Shown one piece after another: positions 7,661-12,794 of a stretch of DNA of 12,794 bases. Every line of letters starts with the position of its first letter. Within the stretch, counting starts at the first letter, position 1. The DNA is from Frankiales bacterium. GTDB taxonomy: Bacteria; Actinomycetota; Actinomycetes; Mycobacteriales; Jatrophihabitantaceae. The stretch is taken from contig JAOPUY010000486.1 in the NCBI GenBank assembly GCA_025963265.1, positions 1 to 12,794 on the forward strand, written 5' to 3'. The notes under the pieces are model-generated. The model searched no databases and was not told the origin of the DNA. It saw only the letters and a list, made by a program, of their open reading frames with translations. The translations under genes were made by a program, and so were the position numbers.

Positions 7661-9136
7661 CACCAGAATGGGTTTCTTGCCGTGATCACGGCCGAATCCC
7701 GTTGCGTAGAGCCCCGCTCGGAAGGCGGGCGGGATGACCGGGGTTGATTGGATCCGCCAGTCGTTCGTCACTCCAGCCGACGTGACGGCGTAGTTGAACC
7801 ACGCGAAGCCGATGACGTCCGGGTTGGCGACCAGGCCGGGAAAGAACGAGTTCACCCAGTTAAGCTTCTGGCCGCCGGCCTCGGTCGCGCCGACCTCGGA
7901 CAAGAAGATCGGTTTTCCGGGCGCGGTCTGGCGCAACTCGGCCAGCGTGGCGTCATAGGTCGCGTCGAACGTCGCCGTGCCATCGCCGGGACGGTAGTAG
8001 CCGGTCATCCCGACCCAGTCGACATAGGCGTCGCCGGGGTAGTAGTTGTCGATGCTCGGTAGCCGCTTGATGTTGTCGACGCGGTTAGGCGACCAGTCCC
8101 AGATCACCAAATCGTTGGCGCCCGCGGCCTGGAAGATGTCGTGGACGTGCTGCCACGCCGCTATGTAGACGCCCTGCGCGTTGTTGTAGTCGGGGTCTGG
8201 CTCAGCCCAGCGGTACCAGTTGCCGTTCATCTCCTGGTCGAAGCGAATGACCAGCGGCAGGCCGTTGCTCTTGATGTCCTCGGCGTATTTCTTGAGGTAA
8301 GAGTCCCAGCCCCCGGCGACGATATTGGCCAGCGAGAAGTCGATGGTGCCGTCGCTGGAGTTGAGGGAGCGCGACTCCCACGTCATGAAGGGGATCTGCC
8401 CGGCGGCCCAGTAGGAGTTGACCGTCGCCGCGTTGAAGTCGGTGTCGAATCCCTCGAAGTAGCCGTGGACGGTGGTGTCGCGGGCCAGGGTCGCCGAGAC
8501 GCTGTCGTACTCGTCCTGGGTCTCGGCGTAGAGCCCGAAGTGCTGACGGGAAGCGACGATGGTCGCCTTGCTGGGCGCGGTCGGCTTGACCGCGACCGGG
8601 GGCGGCGTCACCTGGGCGGGAGGAGTCGGCTCGTCGGCGGCCGCGTGCTTGTTCTCATCGACGATCTCGGTCACGGTCCGCACGCTGGTGACCGCGGCCG
8701 CCGTGCTCGACGCGCCTGGTTTCTCACTGAAGGGGCTGCCGATGCTGGTGTCCGAGGGGCCGAGCGAGCTCGACTTGGCCGGTTGGACGGCCGACTTGAG
8801 CTGCTCGCACGCGATGCCGTTGTGGTTGCCGTCCCAGGAGGCGTACTGCGCCTTGTGGCTGACCCAGAACTTCTGCGCCGCTTGCTGGTTGGCGAAGGCG
8901 GCGCAGTTCTTCTGCGAGATCGTGGTGAGGCTCGGAGTGCTGATCACGGGGGTGGGCGCGGCCGCGGAGGAGGACTTCAGATTCTGCTGCAGTTTCTGAT
9001 TCTGGGCTTGGAGCTCGGCCACCCGGGGATCGGAACCGAACCGGACGCCCAAGGCGGAGTAAGCGAAACTGCCCGCGATCAGCGCCGCCACCAGCACGGT
9101 GGCGTAACGCTCGGGGCGTTTGCTCAGATCTGGCAT
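7424..9136 (-). CDS. membrane-anchored excalibur-GH26 fusion glycoside hydrolase
   Basis: A 570-residue protein, first gene of the operon. In order: a short cytoplasmic N-terminus; a membrane anchor (12-30); a short coiled-coil stretch (38-54); an excalibur-type calcium-binding segment (78-112) with Cys78, Cys110 and DGNHNGIACE; a Pro/Ala/Thr-rich linker to about 190; a GH26 domain (about 198-482); and a Ser/Thr/Ala-rich tail (495-570). RFDQEMNGNWYRW (298-310) holds the predicted acid/base Glu302, and IFLSEVGA (410-417) the predicted nucleophile Glu414. The position before Glu302 is Gln, whereas the paralogue downstream has His. IWDWSPN and YYPGDAYVDWVGMTGY match that paralogue. AGGAG lies 7 bases before the ATG at 9136. 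It probably acts at the outer membrane face or in the wall on the polymer made by the adjacent synthase. The substrate is not predictable. Confidence 0.85.
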   Translation of the reverse strand: MPDLSKRPERYATVLVAALIAGSFAYSALGVRFGSDPRVAELQAQNQKLQQNLKSSSAAAPTPVISTPSLTTISQKNCAAFANQQAAQKFWVSHKAQYASWDGNHNGIACEQLKSAVQPAKSSSLGPSDTSIGSPFSEKPGASSTAAAVTSVRTVTEIVDENKHAAADEPTPPAQVTPPPVAVKPTAPSKATIVASRQHFGLYAETQDEYDSVSATLARDTTVHGYFEGFDTDFNAATVNSYWAAGQIPFMTWESRSLNSSDGTIDFSLANIVAGGWDSYLKKYAEDIKSNGLPLVIRFDQEMNGNWYRWAEPDPDYNNAQGVYIAAWQHVHDIFQAAGANDLVIWDWSPNRVDNIKRLPSIDNYYPGDAYVDWVGMTGYYRPGDGTATFDATYDATLAELRQTAPGKPIFLSEVGATEAGGQKLNWVNSFFPGLVANPDVIGFAWFNYAVTSAGVTNDWRIQSTPVIPPAFRAGLYATGFGRDHGKKPILVTTAPTTSASASASVSASSSSSAAASVASCTTTSRSPTSTATSTPTSTSTSTAHAQVAAPPAPTPTPARSASATASPSI

Positions 9137-9143
9137 CTGATCA

Positions 9144-9148
9144 CTCCT
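9144..9148 (-). promoter_or_regulatory. ribosome-binding site of the polysaccharide operon's first gene
   Basis: The minus strand reads AGGAG followed by 7 bases and the ATG at 9136. This is the start used for the membrane-anchored GH26 protein; the anchor begins 11 residues in. Confidence 0.65.
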
Positions 9149-9149
9149 A

Positions 9150-9248
9150 GTTACGGGTCAGACTCGATCTGTTACGAATCTGCAACCAGGAGACTTCCAG
9201 CTATCTATTAACTGAGCGTGACCATGTGGCAACTGAAAGTTACGAGTG
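9150..9248. repeat. three GTTACG motifs in the operon leader/promoter region
   Basis: GTTACGGGTC (9150), GTTACGAATC (9171) and GTTACGAGTG (9239) share GTTACG. The first two are 21 bp apart, close to two helical turns, and the third lies just upstream of the promoter candidate. They may be regulator sites, or chance. Confidence 0.3.
9202..9232 (-). promoter_or_regulatory. weak promoter candidate for the polysaccharide operon
   Basis: On the minus strand TTGCCA (9227-9232) is followed after 19 bases by TAGATA (9202-9207). TAATAG at 16 bases is an overlapping alternative -10. Transcription would begin near 9195, leaving a leader of about 60 bases with the AGGAG site. Local AT content is higher than in the surroundings. 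The match to consensus is poor and needs a mapped start site. Confidence 0.3.
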
Positions 9249-9276
9249 GTTTAACGCTTGTCTGAGCTATCCCCGA

Positions 9277-9302
9277 GCAAACATCGGCAAACAGCGGCAA
9301 AC
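9277..9302. promoter_or_regulatory. three GCAAAC motifs phased at exactly 10 bp, upstream of the polysaccharide operon
   Basis: GCAAAC occurs at 9277-9282, 9287-9292 and 9297-9302. The last two copies extend to CGGCAAAC and the first two to GCAAACA. On the operon strand this is GTTTGC repeated on one DNA face, about 45-75 bp upstream of the promoter candidate, an arrangement typical of cooperative activator or repressor binding. No coding sequence covers it; it falls in the 198-base gap 9137-9334. Confidence 0.45.
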
Positions 9303-9331
9303 TGCAGCGATCTTGATCTTGAGCCGCTGTT
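9290..9331 (-). terminator. 9-bp inverted repeat just past the lysR stop (possible lysR terminator)
   Basis: AACAGCGGC (9290-9298) and GCCGCTGTT (9323-9331) are perfect reverse complements separated by 24 bases that include a doubled GATCTT (9309-9320). The right arm begins 3 bases beyond the lysR stop in the transcribed direction. The large loop and short T-run make it a poor intrinsic terminator; it overlaps the phased GCAAAC array and could instead be an operator. Confidence 0.3.
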
Positions 9332-9334
9332 AGG

Positions 9335-10279
9335 TCAGCGCCGATAGTTACTTCGCGTGACGACGACCGCGAGGAGGTCACGGGCCAGTCCGGCGGGGGG
9401 CGTCGAACCGCCCACCCACACCGCCCGCAAGGTGCGGGCCAGATCGAGGCCCGAGGTGGCCACCGACCGCAGTCGGCCGGCGGCCAAGTCCTCGCCGACT
9501 GCGAGTTCGCTCACCACCGCCGGCGCGCCGCCGGCTAGCACCGCGGCGCGCACGGCGGCCGTCGTCGACAGCGCTAAGGCCGGCGCCGCGATCTTGGCCT
9601 CGGCGCCGAGCGCCAATCGCAACGCGGCCTCCAAGGCGCCGCGGGTTCCCGATCCCGCCTCGCGGGTGACCAGCGGCGTGCGGGCGAGCTCGGCCGCCGA
9701 CAGCGGACGCTGCCGCCGGGCCCACGGGTGCTCCGGGCTGACGACGATCAGCAGCCGATCGCGTCCGACGCTGCGCGAGCGCAGGCCACGCGGCGCGGTC
9801 GGCCCCTCGACGAAGCCGAGGTCGACCTGGCCCGCGCGCACCTGCGCCGCGACCTCGGCGCTGTTGGTGGCGGTCAACACCACCTCGGCTGAGGACTGAC
9901 CGCGGCTGGCTGCCTCGGCGCTGAGCGCGACGAGCCAACCGGGCAGCAACTGCTCCGCGATGGTCAGACTGGCGCTGACCCGCAGCCGCGCCTTCTTGCC
10001 GGCCCGCAACGACGCGATCCCGGCGTCGACCTCCCCCGCCACCTCGAGCAACCGCGCCGCCCACGCCGCGACGACCACACCCTGCGGGGTCAAGCTCGAT
10101 CCGCGCGGCGTCCGAGTGAGCAGCGCGACGCCGACCTGGGCCTCGATCGAGCTGATCCGGGCCGAGACGGCTTGCTGGCTGACCCCGAGCTCGGCCGCGG
10201 CGGCGTTCAGGCTTCCCGTCTGGGCGACGGCCAGCAACACCTGCAGCGCGCTGAGCTCGGGCAGGTGCGAGCTAAGCAT
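9335..10279 (-). CDS. LysR-family transcriptional regulator
   Basis: A 314-residue regulator of usual LysR length. The N-terminal winged helix-turn-helix spans about 8-67, with the recognition region GSLNAAAAELGVSQQAVSAR and the typical TPRGSSLTPQG wing. The effector domain (about 97-300) contains DLGFVEG, SPEHPWA and REAGSGTRGALE, seen in many CysB/CbbR-like members. The effector cannot be told from sequence. The ATG at 10279 has no strong Shine-Dalgarno. The gene diverges from the HtpX-like protease gene across 55 bases that hold a perfect palindrome, the layout of a LysR regulator controlling itself and its divergent neighbour. It ends 199 bases from the start of the polysaccharide operon; read-through or control of that operon is possible but unsupported. 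Confidence 0.9.
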   Translation of the reverse strand: MLSSHLPELSALQVLLAVAQTGSLNAAAAELGVSQQAVSARISSIEAQVGVALLTRTPRGSSLTPQGVVVAAWAARLLEVAGEVDAGIASLRAGKKARLRVSASLTIAEQLLPGWLVALSAEAASRGQSSAEVVLTATNSAEVAAQVRAGQVDLGFVEGPTAPRGLRSRSVGRDRLLIVVSPEHPWARRQRPLSAAELARTPLVTREAGSGTRGALEAALRLALGAEAKIAAPALALSTTAAVRAAVLAGGAPAVVSELAVGEDLAAGRLRSVATSGLDLARTLRAVWVGGSTPPAGLARDLLAVVVTRSNYRR

Positions 10280-10289
10280 GGACCGGAGC

Positions 10290-10307
10290 CTAGTTGCCGG
10301 GAACTAG
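10290..10307. promoter_or_regulatory. palindromic LysR-type operator candidate between the divergent genes
   Basis: CTAGTT-GCCGGG-AACTAG is a perfect 6-bp-arm inverted repeat, and it contains two mirrored T-N11-A pairs as expected of LysR sites. It begins 10 bases from the lysR ATG and ends 27 bases before the protease ATG, so a bound regulator would cover the lysR start region. Confidence 0.5.
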
Positions 10308-10334
10308 CGAAGCCCGCTGGTGCGTTGAGCTGGC

Positions 10335-11186
10335 ATGCACGGTGCCACCAACACCCTCAAGACCGCGGCATTGCTCGGCCTGCTCTCGGCCGTGCTCATC
10401 GTCGGCGGCGGCGCCATCTTCGGTAGCCGCGGCGTCGTCATCGGCTTGCTGCTCGCCTTGGCGATGAACGGCTACAGCTACTTCTTCTCCGACAAGTTGG
10501 CGCTCCGCTCGATGCGGGCCCGCCCGGTCGGGGAGGCTGAGCAGCCGGTCATCTACGGCATCGTCCGCGAGCTGTCCGCTCGAGCGCGACAGCCCATGCC
10601 GCGGCTGTACATCTCACCGACCGAAGCCCCAAACGCCTTCGCCACCGGGCGCAATCCGCGTCACGCGGCGGTCTGCTGCACCGCGGGCATCCTGGAGATT
10701 CTCGATCAGCGCGAGCTGCGCGCCGTGCTCGGCCACGAGCTCAGCCACGTCTACAACCGCGACATCTTGATCTCCTCGGTCGCCGGCACGCTGGCGTCCG
10801 CGATCACAGCCATCGCCCAGTTCGCGCTCTTCTTCGGCGGCGGCGACGATCGCAACCGGAATCCCTTCGGCGAGCTGCTGCTGGTCTTTCTCGGTCCGCT
10901 GGCCGCCACGCTGATCCAATTGGCGGTCAGCCGGTCCCGGGAGTACCAGGCCGACCAGTCCGGCGCCGAGCTGACCGGAGACCCGCTCGCGCTGGCCAGC
11001 GCGTTGCACAAATTGCAGCTCGGGACCGCCGCCCGTCCGCTGGCCCAATCACCGGGCCTGGTCAACACCAGCCACATGATGATCGCGAATCCCTTCACCG
11101 CCAAGGGCGTCGGCAACCTGTTCTCCACCCATCCGCCGATGGAACAGCGGATCGCGCGACTGCAGCAGATGGCTCGCGGGCAGTAG
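10335..11186 (+). CDS. htpX: HtpX-like M48 family membrane zinc metalloprotease
   Basis: A 283-residue integral membrane protease of usual HtpX length, which in the family cleaves damaged or misfolded membrane proteins. Two N-terminal membrane segments (about 10-30 and 33-51) precede the catalytic domain. The zinc site is GHELSH (133-138) with His134, Glu135 and His138; the third ligand is Glu203 in SRSREYQAD. Two further hydrophobic segments lie at about 148-168 and 181-198. PNAFATG (99-105) and the late [14 protein letters not shown] are family signatures. The ATG at 10335 is the first in-frame start and places the first membrane segment correctly, but no good Shine-Dalgarno precedes it. 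The gene diverges from the LysR gene and may be controlled by it through the shared palindrome. Confidence 0.92.
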   Translation: MHGATNTLKTAALLGLLSAVLIVGGGAIFGSRGVVIGLLLALAMNGYSYFFSDKLALRSMRARPVGEAEQPVIYGIVRELSARARQPMPRLYISPTEAPNAFATGRNPRHAAVCCTAGILEILDQRELRAVLGHELSHVYNRDILISSVAGTLASAITAIAQFALFFGGGDDRNRNPFGELLLVFLGPLAATLIQLAVSRSREYQADQSGAELTGDPLALASALHKLQLGTAARPLAQSPGLVNTSHMMIANPFTAKGVGNLFSTHPPMEQRIARLQQMARGQ

Positions 11187-11199
11187 CCGGCCGCACATC

Positions 11200-11229
11200 T
11201 TGCCATCGGCAATCATTTAGGGTTACCTA
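11200..11229 (+). promoter_or_regulatory. weak promoter candidate for the haem oxygenase-like gene
   Basis: TTGCCA (11200-11205) is followed after 18 bases by TACCTA (11224-11229), which lies inside the TTAGG/CCTAA array. A repressor bound there would block it. TTGCC-ATC-GGCAA (11200-11212) is also a short inverted repeat just after the htpX stop. The promoter match is poor. Confidence 0.25.
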
Positions 11230-11251
11230 AGTTAGGAGGACCTAACTTAGG
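11217..11251. promoter_or_regulatory. array of five alternating TTAGG/CCTAA half-sites (iron-box-like operator)
   Basis: The order is TTAGG (11217), 4 bases, CCTAA (11226), 1 base, TTAGG (11232), 4 bases, CCTAA (11241), 1 base, TTAGG (11247), a strict 15-bp period. Within it, 11225-11252 is a perfect 12-bp inverted repeat with loop AGGA. TTAGG/CCTAA are the end half-sites of DtxR/IdeR iron boxes, but there they are 9 bases apart within a 19-bp site, not 4. It lies 34 bases before the start of the haem oxygenase-like gene, a class often under iron control. Confidence 0.6.
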
Positions 11252-11274
11252 TACTGGGCCACACCCCACCCGCC

Positions 11275-11280
11275 AAGGAG
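11275..11280 (+). promoter_or_regulatory. ribosome-binding site of the haem oxygenase-like gene
   Basis: AAGGAG, then 5 bases, then ATG at 11286. This strong site shows the reading frame is initiated here, which matters because the N-terminal part of the protein looks disrupted. Confidence 0.7.
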
Positions 11281-11285
11281 ACGCC

Positions 11286-12017
11286 ATGGTCATGTCGAGC
11301 AGCCGTATCCACGGAGCGAGCCGAACATCGGACGTCGCCTTCTCGGTCGAGCTGCGACGGGCGATGTGGAGCGCCCGCGGCCGGCGGCCGAGCCCGCCGA
11401 CCAGGTCTGCTCGTCCGCCGCTCGCGCTGGCCGTCGCGACCAGGCGTCGGCAGGAGTTGTGGTTGGCCCAGCTCAGTCACCTATACCGCGAACTGGACCG
11501 CGCCGCCCAGCGGCTGCGCACCGATCCCATCGCGGCGCCGTTCGCCGCGATGGACCTCACGGTGCGACGGGCGGCGATCGAGTCCGACCTGCGCGAGCTG
11601 CGCGGCGGCGATTGGGACGACCAGTTGCCGCTGCTGGCCGAGACGCACGCCTACGCCCAGCGCCTGCGACAGGTCGCAGGCGCCTCGGCCGGGTCCTTCG
11701 TCGCGCACCACTACACGCGTTACCTCGGCGACCTGTCCGGCATCGCGATCGGCGCGGCGACCCCAGACGATCAGCCGGCCGCGAAGCCCGACCTGCTCTC
11801 GGCGCCGGGTCGCCGGTTCGTCACCGGCCAGGCGGTCGAGGATCCGGACGCGCGCAAGCGCGAATACCGCCGCCAGCTCGACACCGCGCCCTGGAGCGCC
11901 CTGGACAAACAGTTGATCACCGCCGAGGCTTCACACGCGCACCGACTCAACGCCGCGCTGCTGGGCGCGGTCGAGCGAGCTGCGTTCGCGCCGGCCAGCC
12001 GCCGCGCCGAGGCCTGA
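11286..12017 (+). CDS. divergent haem oxygenase (HmuO/HO-1 family), possibly frame-disrupted near the N-terminus
   Basis: A 243-residue protein. Haem oxygenases open haem to biliverdin, CO and free iron. The family core FVAHHYTRYLGDLSG (138-152) is clear; LAQLSHLYRELDRAA (60-74), KREYRRQLD (191-199) and HAHRLN (217-222) also align with HmuO. Oddities: the motif LRxATxxxHxxAE reads LRRAMWSARGRRP, so the proximal haem-ligand His is Arg31; residues 31-55 are Arg/Pro-rich and unlike the family; and the second Gly of SGG is Ile153. In the +2 frame, 11384-11449 encodes an AAEPADQ and AGRRDQAS pattern closer to the family, suggesting two compensating indels or an assembly error. The start is set by AAGGAG 5 bases upstream. 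The iron-box-like array just upstream fits iron or haem control. Activity is doubtful unless another ligand substitutes. Confidence 0.75.
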   Translation: MVMSSSRIHGASRTSDVAFSVELRRAMWSARGRRPSPPTRSARPPLALAVATRRRQELWLAQLSHLYRELDRAAQRLRTDPIAAPFAAMDLTVRRAAIESDLRELRGGDWDDQLPLLAETHAYAQRLRQVAGASAGSFVAHHYTRYLGDLSGIAIGAATPDDQPAAKPDLLSAPGRRFVTGQAVEDPDARKREYRRQLDTAPWSALDKQLITAEASHAHRLNAALLGAVERAAFAPASRRAEA

Positions 12018-12024
12018 GCCAGCA

Positions 12025-12045
12025 GCCTGCGGCCTGCGGCCTGCT
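12025..12045. repeat. three tandem heptamers between converging genes
   Basis: GCCTGCG, GCCTGCG and GCCTGCT follow one another in the 56-base gap between the haem oxygenase and response regulator genes, which converge here. No convincing bidirectional terminator with a T-run is visible. Confidence 0.35.
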
Positions 12046-12073
12046 CCGGGCGGCCTGACGCTCGCGACGCTCC

Positions 12074-12724
12074 TCAATCCTCATCGGGCAGGTGGTCGCG
12101 CGCCCACATCGCCGCACTCGTGCGGTCACCGACCCCGATACAGCGAAAGACATTACCGAGATGCACCTTGACCGTCCGCTCAGTGATGCCGAGCTCCCGG
12201 GCGATCTGCTTATTCGCCAGGCCCCGGCTGGTCAGCCGCAACACCTGGCGCTCGCGGTTGCTGAGCTGGCGCGAAAGCCCCGGGGCGGACGGCGGGCGCG
12301 CCGTGCTCGGCTCAGCCCGCCGGAGCAGGGCCCCGGCGACCCGCGGATCCAGCGGCGAATACCCTTGCGCCGCCGACCGAATCGCCGACAACAGCTCCTG
12401 GGGATGGCAATCCTTCAGCAGATAGCCGATCGCACCGGCCGCGATTGCCTCGCGGACCTTGTCCCGCTCCGACGCGGAGGACAAGACGATCACCCGCACC
12501 TGGGCGAACTCGGCCAGGATGGCCGACGTCGCCGCCACGCCGTCCAGCACCGGCATCGAGAGGTCCATCAGCACCACGTCCGGCTTGCTCGACCGGACCC
12601 GTTCGATGGCCTGGACTCCGTCGGCGGCCTCGGCGACCACCTCGATGTCGGCCGCGGTGCGCAACAGCGCGCTGAGGCCCAGCCGCACCAGCGGATGATC
12701 GTCGACCACCAACACCCGAATCAT
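12074..12724 (-). CDS. NarL/FixJ-family response regulator
   Basis: A 216-residue two-component regulator. The receiver domain (about 2-118) has the acidic pair Asp8-Asp9, phospho-acceptor Asp54 in VVLMDLSMP, Ser82/Ser83 and Lys104 in GYLLKD. A linker rich in Pro, Ser and Ala precedes a LuxR-type DNA-binding domain (about 154-213) with LSNRERQVLRL and the helix-turn-helix ANKQIARELGITERTVKVHLGNVF. The ATG at 12724 is preferred: it begins the canonical MIRVLVVDDHP, and its ATGA overlaps the stop of the sensor kinase gene, the usual coupling in such pairs. A start at 12775 is in frame but would add 17 residues unlike a receiver domain. The signal and target genes cannot be read from the window. 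Confidence 0.93.
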   Translation of the reverse strand: MIRVLVVDDHPLVRLGLSALLRTAADIEVVAEAADGVQAIERVRSSKPDVVLMDLSMPVLDGVAATSAILAEFAQVRVIVLSSASERDKVREAIAAGAIGYLLKDCHPQELLSAIRSAAQGYSPLDPRVAGALLRRAEPSTARPPSAPGLSRQLSNRERQVLRLTSRGLANKQIARELGITERTVKVHLGNVFRCIGVGDRTSAAMWARDHLPDED

Positions 12725-12794
12725 CGCGACCGCGCCGCCAGCCGCCAGCAGGTGCCCTGTCCCGGAGCGCTCCACACCGACAGCTCAGCGCCGA
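12721..12794 (-). CDS. sensor histidine kinase, C-terminal end only
   Basis: The last 23 codons and stop lie inside the window; the gene enters from the right edge. The readable end, GAELSVWSAPGQGTCWRLAA, matches the end of a HATPase domain, where a beta strand is followed by the GxGT loop and a final strand. The TGA at 12721-12723 overlaps the response regulator ATG by the ATGA arrangement. It is therefore the likely cognate kinase, probably of the NarX/DesK-like class that pairs with NarL-type regulators. Nothing can be said of its sensing domain. Confidence 0.7.
   Translation of the reverse strand, partial: GAELSVWSAPGQGTCWRLAARSR

Noticed and set aside
8141..9211. Plus-strand open frame opposite the excalibur-GH26 gene
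   Set aside because: It has no recognisable motif and no ribosome-binding site, and the opposite strand encodes clear GH26 active-site motifs.
9277..9302. Short repeats considered as a CRISPR array
   Set aside because: The unit is only 10 bp with no spacers and no cas genes nearby; an operator is the better reading.
11235..11240. GGAGGA/AGGAGG in the operator loop as a ribosome-binding site
   Set aside because: No start codon follows at usable distance; the AAGGAG at 11275 serves the gene.
11366..12058. Plus-strand frame overlapping the haem oxygenase gene in the +2 register
   Set aside because: It is not a separate gene: it starts at a GTG with no Shine-Dalgarno and has Arg/Pro-rich shadow composition. 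Only its first part is of interest as possible evidence of a frameshift.

Overview
The window is high-GC DNA with tightly packed genes, GC-ending codons, an excalibur domain, an HmuO-type haem oxygenase and a UGP2-type UTP-glucose pyrophosphorylase. Together these point to an actinomycete chromosome. A placement near Frankiales/Jatrophihabitantales is only a guess. No tRNA, rRNA, insertion sequence, phage gene or CRISPR array was seen.

Left part (1-9136, all minus strand): a surface-polysaccharide locus. Read in the direction of transcription it contains: a membrane-anchored excalibur-GH26 glycosidase; a cellulose-synthase-like GT2 membrane synthase; a UDP-glucose 6-dehydrogenase; a second membrane-anchored GH26 glycosidase; a secreted beta-propeller protein with a C-terminal Fn3-like domain; and a UTP-glucose-1-phosphate uridylyltransferase cut by the window edge. 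The first four genes are spaced 14, -8 and 4 bases apart, so they almost certainly form one operon. The last two follow gaps of 172 and 126 bases and may have their own promoters. UGPase makes UDP-glucose, the dehydrogenase makes UDP-glucuronate, and the synthase could polymerise and export these. That is the gene logic of a synthase-dependent capsule such as pneumococcal type 3. The two GH26 enzymes and the propeller protein would act outside the membrane. The polymer itself cannot be read from the sequence.

Control region (9137-9334): upstream of the operon are a good ribosome-binding site, a weak promoter candidate, three GCAAAC motifs exactly 10 bp apart, three GTTACG motifs and a 9-bp inverted repeat just past the end of the lysR gene.

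Right part (9335-12794): a LysR-type regulator (minus) diverges from an HtpX-like M48 membrane protease (plus), with a perfect palindrome between them. Next comes an unusual array of alternating TTAGG/CCTAA half-sites upstream of a divergent haem oxygenase gene (plus). That protein lacks the proximal haem-ligand histidine and seems scrambled over about 25 residues. The window ends with a NarL-type response regulator (minus), whose start overlaps the stop of a sensor kinase of which only the last 23 codons are present.

Points most worth a second look: the compact polysaccharide locus with two distinct GH26 enzymes, the half-site array with its abnormal haem oxygenase, and the 10-bp-phased motif array near the operon promoter.
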